Origin: Tetradesmus obliquus
Lineage: Eukaryota > Chlorophyta > Chlorophyceae > Sphaeropleales > Scenedesmaceae
Direction: 5' to 3'
Assembly: GCA_030272155.1 (NCBI GenBank)
Contig: CP126191.1
Location: 2,688,501-2,752,500 of the forward strand
DNA: 64,000 bases
Position 1 is the first letter of the stretch; each line of letters starts with the position of its first letter. This document shows positions 1 to 10,758 of the stretch, piece after piece. The notes beneath the pieces are model-generated. The model did no database searches. It was not told where the DNA came from and saw nothing but the letters and a program-made list of their open reading frames with translations. Both the position numbers and the translations under genes were made by a program.

Positions 1-297
1 ATGCAAGGATGGAAGAGAGGGAAGGGGGTGCAGGTGGTGAGGTTGCAGCGGCTGCTGTAGACATGGTGTTTGGAGGTGCTGCTGCTGCAGAGGCAGAGGA
101 GGAAGAGGCAGCAGCAGCAGCAGCAGCAGCAGAGGGAGAGCCAGCAGGGCTGGCGGGGGAGGCGAGGACAGTAAGTGCTGCTGCTAACGACATGATGGCT
201 GCAGCAGCAGCTGCTGATGCAGCAGCAGCAGCTGCTGATGCAGCAGCAGCAGCTGCTGATGCAGCAGCAGCAGCAACAGAGGGACCCACGGCTGACT

Positions 298-335
<38 letters not shown>

Positions 336-581
336 GCAGCAGCCAAGCCAGCAGCAGCCCTGCCTGCTGGTTCTGGCGCTGGCGTGTTCAGGTTGGACAG
401 CCATGAAGCCAACAATGCAGATGCTGCTGTAGCAGAGCAGCAGCAGCAGCAGCACGGCGATGCTGCTGCTGCAGGGGGACCTGCACTGAAGAAGCGGAGG
501 GTGGGGTCTGCGCCTGCGCTCATGGCTGCAGCTGCACGAGTGCTGCCCACTGCTGCTGCAGCTGTGCTGGGTGAGCAGTGA
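1..581 (+). CDS. 3' terminal exon of an Ala-rich protein of unknown function (5' end outside window)
   Basis: The reading frame is open to the left edge and stops at 579-581. The product is dominated by Ala with short Gln and Glu tracts encoded by CAG/GCA runs. Near the end a basic cluster (LKKRRVGSA) could act as a nuclear localisation signal. No domain is recognisable. The 3' context changes to G/T-rich non-coding sequence right after the stop, which supports a real gene end. The ATG at 9 is probably internal because upstream codons are also open. It could instead be a chance opening in a GCA repeat, since poly-Ala frames stay open easily; the basic C-terminus is the main argument for coding. 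Confidence 0.4.
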
Positions 582-774
582 TGACCTGTCACAGGTGGGG
601 TGGCGTTGAAATAGATATAGCTATAGCTATGGCTTGATGATTATGATGATGATGACAGGTGGGGTGGGTGGATGGTTAATGATTTGCAATGTGACGATGT
701 CAAAATGATGGCGATGATGTGGTGTGGGTGGACTTGGATGGTGGGATGCAAGGAAGGTCGGTCTGCAGAGGGTT

Positions 775-1005
775 GCAGCAGGGCTGGCGGCAGCGCTGCA
801 TTTCAGCGGCTAGCTTTGGGTGGTATGAGTGTCAGGGAGCAGCAGGGCTGGCGGCAACGCTGCATTTCAGCGGCTAGCGTTGGGTGGTGTGCGTGGCAGG
901 AGCAGCAGGGCTGGCGGCAGCCTGCCGCGCTGAGCGCTGCAGGTCAGCGGCTAGCGTTGGGTGGTACAAGTATCAGGGAGCAGCAGGGCGCTGCGGTGTG
1001 CCTGT
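775..1005. repeat. degenerate minisatellite, unit 63-78 bp
   Basis: Units beginning GCAGCAGGGCTGGCGGCA start at 775, 839 and 902, and a diverged unit starts at 980, giving steps of 64, 63 and 78 bp. Each unit carries a shared core (TCAGCGGCTAGC then TTGGGTGGT). The flank at about 729-773 (TTGGATGGTGGGATGCA ... GGGTTGCAGCAGGG) recurs at about 1102-1152, so a larger block was also duplicated. Confidence 0.75.
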
Positions 1006-1568
1006 GCTGCTACTGCTTGGTGTGTGCTGCTGTAGGGAGGTTGCCAGCGCCTTGAGTGCTGCTGTTGCGCGTGGGTGCCAGGAGTAGCAAGGGTGGTTGG
1101 ACTTGGATGGTGGGATGCATAGAAGAGTAGGCTGATGAGGGTTGCAGCAGGGGCGTGCAGCAGCGCTGCACATCAGTGGAAATCTTTGGGTTGAGGGAGT
1201 GTGAGGAGCAGCAGGCCCTAGGGCACTGCGGTATGCCTATGCTGCAGCTGCTGTTTGGTGTGTGCTGCTTTGGGGGGGTTTCCAGCTGGTGCTGCAGCGC
1301 ATTAAGTGGTGCTGTTGGATGTGGGTGTCAGGAGCAGCAAGGACACTGAGGTGTGTCTGTACTACGATTGTTGATGAGGCGTGTCTGTACTATGGTGTGT
1401 GTAGTGTGCAGCATGCGTTGTGCATGCAAGCGTGGCGGATTGGTAAGTTGGGTGGAGCCGATACCAGGACTGGGACTGTGACGATGCTCGACACAGAAGT
1501 GCACACCTGTTGTTGTATTGCACAGCCAGCTTGTGTGGTTGCTGCTTGTTGTTGGAGATGCGGATGCA

Positions 1569-1744
1569 GGAGCGACCTTGGCCATGCTGAGGGTTGAGGG
1601 GGCGAGACGGCTGCAAGCAGCTTGTCTGTGTTTGGATGTTTGGATGCTTGTACGCACCCTGCCATGCAGGGTCAGTGTGCGATTGTGGTGGGAGTGACCT
1701 TGGCCATGCCAAGGGTGAAGGGGCCGAGACGGCTGCAAGCAGCC
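1569..1744. repeat. two-copy tandem repeat, 122-bp step
   Basis: The segment from GGAGYGACCTTGGCCATG through GAGACGGCTGCAAGCAGC occurs at 1569 and again at 1691 with few differences. No coding role is visible. Confidence 0.7.
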
Positions 1745-1935
1745 CGTTGTGTGTAGATGCTTGCAGCCTGCCGCGCAGGGGCAGCATGCATGGTTGGGTG
1801 AACGTTGGTGCTGAGGACTGTGAAGATGTATGAAACATGGGTGTGTTGCAAAACCTGGGGTTTGATTGCAGGGCAGGTTGGTGTTGTGGAGCAAACAGGG
1901 ATGTAGTGGCGGCATGCAGCCCTCTTTGATGCTTG

Positions 1936-1998
1936 TAGGGTTTAGGGTTTAGGTTTTGTTCTAAACCTTAACCCTAAACCCACCAGACCCTAAACCCA
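1936..1998. repeat. head-to-head TTTAGGG / CCCTAAA telomere-like block
   Basis: Bases 1936-1953 read as plant-type TTTAGGG repeats. They are followed by a TTTTGTT spacer and then the complementary CCCTAAA register at 1961-1981, with one more partial unit near 1988-1996. The G-rich strand points rightward and the C-rich strand follows it, as in telomere-telomere fusions. Only about two to three units per arm remain. Confidence 0.75.
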
Positions 1999-3371
1999 CC
2001 AGAGGGTGTGCTGCAGGAGCCTTTTGGCTGCCACGATCCAGACAGCCATCCCTGTTATGTAGGAGCATTTGTGTTGTGTTTTTGCCTGTGCCTGTTCGTA
2101 TCTGCAGGCTGGTTGGGCAGTCAGAACCACCTGCAGCCGCCACTATGCCCTCCCAACTGCTGCATTTGTGTTTTGCGTGCGCAGCGCATCAATCGCTGCT
2201 GTGTCGGCCTTGTCCGTGGTGAAGCAGCGTCTATGAGTATTCGTCGAGGCCGCCCTGTAAGGGTGTGCAGCACTACCCTGTGTGTTGGCACTGCTGTGGT
2301 CTGCAAACACAGGCCAGCTAAGCCCCTGCAGTTGGCTGCTGCTGCTGATGCTTTGCATGATCATGATGAGCTGACCCTGACAGGATTTTGGGTGCATCTG
2401 CTTGCATTGGCCCCAGTCTCAGCCGCTCTCTGTGTGTTGTGTGATGTCTTGACGGAAGCATGATTGTGGGCTGCAGCAGAGTGCTTGACTCTGCTCAGGC
2501 ATATGGGGAACTGGAAAATCACAAGGGACGCCCTTGTGTGCATGTGCGTGTGTTTTGCATCGCATCTACTGTACGCTCCCACTAACTGCGTGCGGAAAAC
2601 TTCATCAGGTGAACCAGCACGTTTAGTATGGCTGCAGAGCCTCTGGTCTCCCCCAGTGTCGCAGTACCCATGCATCTGTGTGCATCTGTGTGTGGTTGCA
2701 TCTGTGTGTGGTTGCATTTTTCTGCCAGATGACTTGCGTAGTACCATGCGTCACTTGGGTTGCAGATTGATTATTAAAGGCAGCACTTTTTCTGTCCCGC
2801 AGACGTGTCGGGGAGCCCCAGAGCCCTGATACACTGCCTGACAGAGCAAATGACAGCACTCTGCAGTGCCAATATTACAAGGCTCGGGAACCTTACTCAG
2901 GGTGTTTGTGTGTGCTGACTTGTGGCAGCGCTATGTTGCGGCTGCAGTGATTATAATAACCCGTGCATTGTTTAATGAGAGAAGCGTATGGCAGGGCTGC
3001 TAGCGCACTGCAGCACTGCTTGCCTGGTGCTGCTGTGCTGTGTGCCAGTGCAGTGAGCAGCGCAGCGTGCCGCACAGAGCCTTGCGCATGTGATGAGCAG
3101 GCGTGGGTGAGTCAGGTTGGGTTGGGTTGCAGGCAGATGGCACTCCACTGCTTGACACCTGCACGTGTGCATGCTGTGATCAGCTTGTGCGTGGGTTGGG
3201 TTGGTGGCGTGAAGGCAGCTGTGTGCTTGCACTAGCACCGTTGCATCGGCTACTGCGCACGAAACAGGGAGTGGGTTGCATGGTGCACCAGAGGCCAGGA
3301 TACTGCAGTGAGCTGCAAGCCGTACGGCATTCACAAATGCTGCATTTGGACGCTGCGCCCTCTTGTGCTAC

Positions 3372-3475
3372 GCGTTTGAGCTTGCATGCCGCATGCTTGT
3401 TTGAGGTTGCGTGCGCATGCCGTGTTTGACCTTGCATGCATGCATATGTTTGACCATGCATGCATGCAGGCATAT
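3372..3475. repeat. short minisatellite, unit about 25 bp (GTTTGA-TGCATGCATG)
   Basis: Four diverged units, each beginning GTTTGA and continuing into TGCATGC-rich sequence, lie in tandem. The last two units are nearly identical (GTTTGACCWTGCATGCATGC). Confidence 0.65.
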
Positions 3476-5027
3476 GCCGCATGTCAGTTTTATTGCTTCT
3501 GAATGCCCTGCAACCAGACGTTGGGTACTGTATGCCACCTTATGGGTCATACTACTGCTAGTATGCTTGATACCACGCTAAATTTAACTCACATCTAATG
3601 TGATGCTTGTGCAAGCAGCACTGCCAGTCACCTGTTGGGGTGCTGTGCTCTCACGCATCACCCGCTTGCAGTCAGGCCCCTGGGCGCCTGCTATAGCACA
3701 CACTGCCGCGCTGCTCGCAGTGCGTCATTTATGCATGAAGGGTGCATACTTTTGAGACTCTACTTACATTTCATTACTACTCTTGGAGATTGGGGTTGGT
3801 ACTATCTATTCAGCGTGATGCGCCCACAGTATGCTTCACTGTTGTTAACGATGCATCACACTGCATCTGCACTGCAGTTTTGATGCCCCGCACCAGGGGT
3901 GCACTGCGTACATGCATTCATGCATTGCGCCAGCTTGTCTCGTGCTGTGGATGCTAGTGGGCATTATGTAGGTGCCTGCTGCCCGGGCTTGCGTTGCAAA
4001 CTTGTTGGTCCAAAGGTCTCGTATGTGCAGGGTGGTGACTGACGTGGGACTTGGCACATGTTGTCCAGCATATTGTGGCCACTATTTTCAGATGCTGCCC
4101 TGTGTGATCTGCCTCTAGATCTTGTGGTAAAGCCAACTGACATGGGACTGTGGTGCTCAGCTGCTCTTTTTTGTGACCAGCGGTTGTGCACCGTCGTGCT
4201 GCTGTGACCTTAACCATAGGCTCAGCACTGCTGCAGCTGTTGCTGCTGTTGCTGCTGCTGTGATTTGCCACATGTAGTCAGTGCTTTTGCGACTGTCGCC
4301 TGGGACTATGTCCCTGCAATCATACAATCCTGGTTGTGGCCGTCATACTCGGCTGTTGCTGCTGCTGAGGGAGCACCAGGTGCTGCTGTTATGGTGATCA
4401 ACGCATGTGCTGCACTTGCATGTGACAGCCACGTGGTGCTTGCTGCATCTACTACCTACCCTAACACCTAGCTGTGGACCGGACTGCTTGAGGAACACAT
4501 GTTTGGCATGTGATTCATGCCGGTTTTGGTTCACCAGCAATCCATGGCACGTCTTTTGAACATGCGACACTGCACTGCCAGTCAGCAGTGCCGATCAGTG
4601 TGATCACCCTGTACAATGCACCCAGGTCGCTCTGCGGTGTCGGCTGGGCTGTGGTGGTTGTGGCCTTTTGTTGTAGAGGTACTGTGTTTTGTGACGTGCG
4701 CCGCTTTGCATGACGGGACTTGCAGCAGGACGGCTGTCTGAAGCTCCTATCTAGAGTGGGTGAATGATGGTGATACTGCACGTGTGTGGCACTGCAATTT
4801 GGGCTTGCAGCAGATGTACATGCGGTGCGCAACGTGATGTCACAAGTCGAACTGTACTCCTCACTGCTGTTGGGTTGCACGCATTGCAGCTGGCTGCCAC
4901 AGCAGTGATTGCGACAGGGCTTGTGCCTCAATTGGCAGAGCATGTGCGGCAAGCGATTTGTGGTGTGTGTGCCCTGTGTGTCAGGGCGCTGCTGTGCTCT
5001 CTATCCCTAGTGTGTGCTGCGTGATTG

Positions 5028-5399
5028 ATGCTTGCAGCCAAACGCGCACAGGACCAGCATGCCGCGCTGAAAGAGCTGTTTGCTACACACGACCCAGACT
5101 GCAGAATTACAGTTGTGCCGATTCTACTAGGGGTGACTGGGGTGATATACAAGGAGACAATAGACACAATGGAACACCAACTAGGGGTAGAAGGACCACG
5201 ATTAGCAGCACTGGCAAAGAAACTGCACTTCTCAGCGGTGACCAACATGCAGAAGATGTGGAGGCAACGTAAGGCGATCATGACGGCAGCAAGGAAATGT
5301 ACAGGCGCAAGACCAGCACAGCCAAACCCGAACCCCGCAAAGAAACGAAAGCACGGCACCGGCGAGCCAGACCACCGCAAAAAGCCACGGTTTAGATGA
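5028..5399 (+). mobile_element. 5'-truncated LINE: C-terminal end of a reverse-transcriptase polyprotein
   Basis: The 123-residue frame contains ITVVPILLGVTGVIYKETID, followed by a Leu/Lys-rich helix with MWRQRKAIM and a basic Pro/Lys/Arg tail. This is the pattern seen after the reverse-transcriptase domain in many non-LTR retrotransposons (values from memory of the families, not a search). A TGA stands directly before the ATG, so only the last part of the element survives, as expected for 5' truncation during target-primed reverse transcription. The frame itself is intact. It belongs to a different LINE subgroup from the fragment at 5823-6829, which ends in a zinc-knuckle region. Confidence 0.65.
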
Positions 5400-5451
5400 G
5401 CGCACGACAGCGATACACCCCGCTTGTGCCCTAGGGCGCAAGTGGACAGGT

Positions 5452-5499
5452 AGAGGGTGTGGAGCCCAGGGGCGCTGCCCCTGGCCACACACACCCTCT
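5452..5499. other. strong GC-rich hairpin downstream of the LINE end
   Basis: Outer arms AGAGGGTGTG (5452-5461) and CACACCCTCT (5490-5499) enclose inner arms CCAGGGGC (5466-5473) and GCCCCTGG (5477-5484) with a GCT loop. It may be a structured 3' untranslated segment of the retrotransposon or an RNA-level terminator; the role is not known. Confidence 0.55.
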
Positions 5500-5822
5500 T
5501 AGCCTTATCTTACCCAGGAGCTGCAGAGCGGCCTGGGTAGTCACTCACTCACTCACTTGCAGCCTGATAGGGTTGCCTCAACGAAATGAGTCCTTCTGCC
5601 AGCAGTGGCGTGACACATGCTTGCGTGTGCACGTGCCGTATGCTGGCAGCGGCACACGCTGCAGGAGACCAACGCATGTTGCTTGGCTTGTTGGTGGTTG
5701 CTCGATCAGTGGCTCTGCCTGGCCGCACAATAAATAGTACTGCGGCCATTGATAGAGCATAGCAATGTTGGCGGCTTGACCACCGATAACCACGATTGGT
5801 ATGGAAGAGCCGTCATATCAGT

Positions 5823-6829
5823 GTTGAAGTGAAGCGTATTGTGCTGTTGACCTGCATTCGTCCAGTTGTGGAGTACGGCAGTGAAGTGTGGTTCCCGTTA
5901 ACAGCTAGGCAGCTGCAGCAGATTGATCAGGTGCAGACAGACATCATATAGTGTGCAATGCGCTGTGGCAAGGAGCGTCCGTGTTCCTTGGCTGTTTTGG
6001 CTGAATGGGGTGTGAAGCCTTTGCATATATGGTTACATCAGCGAGCTATGGAGTACTATTTCAGAATACAGCGCATGGATGGTGTTAGACTGCCAAAGCA
6101 AGTTTCCTCTGCAGAGTGGAGGCGTTCGACTGGAGCAATGGTAGTAACTCCGTGGCACAAGCATGTGCAGAGTCTATTGTGCAAGTATGGTGTGAATGTA
6201 GAGACAGCGGCAGGGCGTGCAAGTTGCTGCAAGAGTCACATTTCAGGGCAGATCAAGAAGTTGCATGCAGATAGGATAATGTGTGAATCGCTGGAGCATT
6301 CCACTTTGTTGAGTTACATCACGCATGTGCACCCTAAACATGCTGATGTTATGACGTTTAAGCGGGTCAGGCCTTTTTTGCGGTCTGGGGCGCCTACACG
6401 TGGTGTCGAGTTGATGATGCGTGTGCGTTTGGGTTGCTTGGCTGTACATGAACGCACCAGTCGTTATGGTGGCAGGCGAGCTAATGGTAATACAGCATGT
6501 CCGGCGTGTGGTGCTGGTGTGGAGTCATTGTCACATTTGTTGTTTGATTGTGCTGCGACGTCTGTGAAAGAGATGAGATGTTCAATGAGATTAGGGCTTT
6601 GTCTGGTTGCGCTGCAAAATTGCGTAACTTGTTGTCTATTACAGATGCTGAGGTGAAGGTGAAGCGGTTTGTGTCGGATGATGCTTGGGGTTCTGTTAGG
6701 TTACTGGTGTCTAGGTTCATTGCTCATTTTTATGAAAAGGCTTGGGGTGTGCGTAATGCTTGCAAACACAAGGGTGTAGTTGCCGCTCCATTGGGGCGCG
6801 GGGCCGATGGCGTTGATGCTATGGCTTGA
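5823..6829 (+). pseudogene. degenerate LINE retrotransposon, thumb and C-terminal zinc-knuckle region
   Basis: Translation from about 5823 gives RPVVEYGSEVW, the conserved segment after the catalytic core of LINE reverse transcriptases, and continues through an in-frame TAG at 5949-5951. It then follows a typical post-RT region to a zinc-binding motif (CPACGAGVESLSHLLFDC) near 6506-6560. At about 6575-6600 the frame shifts, and the remaining C-terminal sequence is read in the next frame up to the TGA ending at 6829. A short (ATG)n tract follows at 6838-6853. The element is 5'-truncated and inactive: one stop, one frameshift, no endonuclease or catalytic RT core. Confidence 0.8.
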
Positions 6830-6842
6830 TGAGTAACATGAT

Positions 6843-7618
6843 GATGATGATGAACCACGATTGCTGGCCAAGTGATCTGTCCTGCATACATAGCAGCAAT
6901 GCACGACAAGTTTGGCTGCGGCGGTGCACAGCCAGTGTATCACAGTACAGCAACTGCATATGCATATGCTGCGCAACAGCCAACTTGGTGTACCAAATCC
7001 GCCTGCCAGGTGCTGCAGCATGCAGACGGCACTGCGTGGCGGGTCTTGTGAGTGAAAACATGTACCTGAAGTTTTAAGGTTTGTATCATAACATTGTAGC
7101 ACTGTCGCAGTCAACGTGAGCGATGTGAGCGCTGTTACAGGACAGACACATCCAGCTGAAGCTCGGTGCAGCTCTGACAGCATGTTTCTTGATACGTTGT
7201 TCACACTGGAACTTCCGGCCTGCTGCAAGCCATCAGCCGCACGTCGCAAAACAGCGCTGTGTAGCGCATGGGAAGGAGGGGAGTCAGCCACCGCATTAAT
7301 CAGTTGGTTACATGTGGCTCCTGCAGGGCCAGCTGGCAACAAGATGACACGGTGCGAGTCACCACGGAAACAAACACACCTTCACATGCGCTTGGCCATC
7401 ATCTGTGGGCAAGTGTGCACTTGCACAAACATGTGCTTCTGCGGCGGTTGACAGCCTTTGCACGCCCTAGGGCGGCCTCAGCCACCAGGAGCATGGGCAT
7501 ACGCATGCTGCTGCTTCAGTGCAGCACACGGGCCGTGTAACACACATCAAGGTGCCTTGTAGTAACACACTGCAACAGCCACTTGAAGCACCACTCAGGG
7601 GCACTCGAACCGCTGTCG
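6843..7618. other. intergenic, nothing recognised
   Basis: Between the LINE 3' end and the stop codon of the minus-strand exonuclease/ATPase gene I see no exon or repeat beyond the (ATG)n tail at the left. It should contain the 3' untranslated region of the minus-strand gene. Confidence 0.5.
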
Positions 7619-9241
7619 TTAACTTGACTGGCCATACAGCAGCTCCCGCACAACACGCAGCAGCGGCAGCGGCAGCTCCCCAGCTGCTGCTGCATAGCTC
7701 GCAAATCGCGAGACAGCCACCACACCCTCAGCCAGTCCTGCTGCAGCATTGCTGCTGCTGCTGCTGTGATCACTGCTGCCGCCGCTGGCAGAAGCGCCTT
7801 CCAGCTGTATCAGCTGGACATTGCTGTCAACTGCTGCAGCAGCTGGCATGTGCACAGCACCTGCTGGCATGAACTGCCGCAGCTGCACTGGCAGCACTGC
7901 TGCATGCCCTGCTTGATTTACAGTTGCTGCTGCTGCTGCTGAGTCGGCGGCTGGCGCCTGCTGAAGCAGCTGCAGCGACCTAGCAAGCTGCTTGTGAAGT
8001 ATCCACCTGCAGGAAGGGCAGGAGCAAGCAGGGGTCAGCTGCGAAGGCCAGCATGCACGGCACTAGCATGCTGCTACGAGTTGTTGCCTCAGTACCAGCA
8101 TTCCACAGGCCTGTGCTGCGGCACCCATGGACTCTGCATCGCGCACTACAAACTGCGCGCCATGACAGCAGCTCAAGGCACGGCATATGCATGCGCGTAC
8201 TCTGCTTAGGCTCACAAATTCAGCAGCACGTACAGCACAGCAGGTACATAGCAGCAAGCCGACCCAGCTCCAGCTCACCTGTAGCCCGGCACACACTCCA
8301 CAATGCAGCAGCGCTGGCTGCTGCCGCTTTCACTGCTCTGTTTGCGCAACAGCTCCCACAGGGCTGCAGCTGCACTGACACCACTGCTGCTGCTGCTGAC
8401 AGTGCCTGCTGTCAACCCCTCGGTATGCGCACCATGCAGAGCCGCTAGATCAGCAAAGCCCTCAGCAGCCGCAACAACGCTGACGCCAGCTGCTAGCGCA
8501 GCCTGCACTGCTGGCACCGCCTCACTGCTGAGCCGGTTCAGCACGATGACTCTGCAGCTGTGCAGCTGCCAGGCTGACTGTACTGCTGCTGCTTGCGCTG
8601 CTGGGGTGTGGACTTGCAGCTGCAGTGCCCTGCCGATCATCCTGGACGATGCAAATGCACACAGAGAAGCATGACGAGCGCGGCAGCAAAACAAGTGTGT
8701 GACGCGATACACAATGCAGCAGATACGCAACGCTGAGATGAGCAGTGCTAAACAAGGCGTACAGAAGCACTGTAGGGCCGAGCCTTCGACAGTTCATTTG
8801 GCTGCAAAATGCGCGGACTATGTCTTGATTTTTTGGGATGAGCATGCGCCCGTGTAGGCTCGCACTTGCTGGCATCTACAGATGTGCAATCCTGCGCAAC
8901 CGCAAGGCAACTCACTCAGTCTTCATGCCACCAGCAGCAGCTAGACGCCCGCCCATATCCACAGCAGCGACAGCGACGCAGCCATCAGCCGCTAGAGCAG
9001 CAGCCACATCGCGCAGCATGCTGCTCTTGCCTGACTGCCTGGGCCCCAGCAGCAGCACCAGAGAGCCAGCAGGCCTGCTGCTGCTGCTTCTCACTGCTGC
9101 TGTTGCTGCTGCTAATGGTGTGCTGAATGCTGCTGGCTGCAGCCCGAGCCGCCATGAAGCTGCATCACCTGTGACAGCTGGCACCCGCTGCTGCTGCTGA
9201 TTGCCAGCAGACTTTGTCCGGCCATTACCACCGCGTGGCGA

Positions 9242-9275
<34 letters not shown>

Positions 9276-9453
9276 AAGCCTTGCGGCAGTGCCTGCTGCT
9301 GCTGCTGCAGCTGCCCCTGCTTTGAGGCGCCGCCCAGTGCATTTGCAGCTAGCGCTTGCTGCGCACTGCCAACCAGCAGGTCACCAATGACTTGGCTGAT
9401 GCCAGGCTGGGGGCGGACAGCAGAGAACAGCAGCCCTGCCAGCTCAGGTGCTG

Positions 9454-9485
<32 letters not shown>

Positions 9486-10726
9486 AGGGAAGCTGTAGCA
9501 GGTGGCGTCTGGCTGCTGCGGGCACTGCTGGTGCTGCTGCTGGTAGTATGGGCTATGCTGTGTTGCTGGCTGCTGCTGGAGGCCCATACAGGTGTCACGC
9601 AGTGCTGCAACCTAGCCCAGAACCGCTGCTGCTGCGGGCCGCCAAGCAACCCCATCTCTTCTCCTGCACCTACTGCTGCACCATCCGCCTCTGTCTGGCT
9701 GCCCTGCTGCTGCTGATGCTGCAGCTGCCGCAAAGCCTCCACACACTGCTGCAGCAGCAGCGCACTGCAGCTGCTGTCTGGTTGCAAGCCAGCTGCCGCT
9801 GCCTCATCGGTTGGCAGCTTCAGTCCAAACAGCTGCTCAGTAACCCCCATCAAGCTGCTGCTGCTGCTGGCAGCCGCAGCAAGGACGCCACTGACACCCA
9901 ACTTAAATGTAATCACACAGCCTACAGCAATGTGCAACTGCTGCAGCTGAGGTGTGAAAAGTGAGGCTGTCGCAGCTGCTGCTGCGCTTGGGTCTGCATC
10001 GGCTGCTGCATTGCGCAGGTCAGTCTGGCGCTGCATGAACGAGGCTGCTGCTGCTGCCACGCTGCCGCGCACAACTCCAGACAGCCTGCACATGGTGAGC
10101 AGTAAATACACAAGAGCGCTTCAGCAGCAACCTGATTGCCAGAGGGCCAGCCAAGATGAAAAGGATGCGTCACGGCAGCTGTCATAGTAGTAGCTTCAGA
10201 TGTCATTTTGTTGGGGCAGCAAGCAGTCAAGCGCACCACACTGCAATATTCTACTGCAGCCGTGCAGTTGTCACATAACTGTGCACCAGTCAACTGCAGG
10301 AAGCGCTGTTGCCAGCCACGCACCTGTCAGGTAGCAAGCTCAGCAGGTGCTCCGTTGCAGAGTCAGCGCGCCATTCAGTGCCTATGCCGCAGTGCCTCCT
10401 GTTGTGCTGCTGCTGCTGCTGCTGCTGCTGCTTCTGGGAGTTGCCAGCACCATTTGTGTCAACTGGTGGCGCTGCTGCTGCTGCTGCTGCTGCTGCCACA
10501 GCACGCTCTGCTGCTGCTGCTGCTGCTGCTGCCACAGCACGCTCTGCTGCACCAACAGCACCTTGCGGCACAAGCAGCTGGTAGGCTGGCTTGGCTGGAG
10601 CCAGCAGCAGCTGCTGCAGCTGGCCTGGCGAGACGACAGACAGGCTAACACTCGGCAGCATGAACACTAAATTATTAACCAGAGTATCATCCGCACTTGG
10701 CTCAGTCCAGCTGCTGTCTCTGTACG

Positions 10727-10758
<32 letters not shown>

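Larger units (their letters stand above)
600..5020. other. 4.4-kb gene-poor, repeat-bearing stretch
   Basis: I find no convincing exon here on either strand. Open frames are short, Cys/His-rich and lack recognisable motifs. The stretch holds several degenerate minisatellites, a telomere-like block and many TG-rich runs. Together with the LINE remains that follow it resembles a heterochromatic or formerly subtelomeric segment, which is inference. Confidence 0.55.

Noticed and set aside
217..432. Poly-Gln open frame with ATG in the CAG run
   Set aside because: It is a shifted reading of the GCA/CAG repeat; the Ala frame reaches a more protein-like end.
2008..2463. 151-residue plus-strand open frame
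   Set aside because: Composition is Cys/Leu/Val-biased with no motif, and the opposite strand is equally open; no splice support.
9201..9716. Cys-rich open frame on the plus strand resembling a metallothionein
   Set aside because: It is the complement of poly-Gln/Ser coding sequence on the minus strand; TGC runs arise from GCA repeats.
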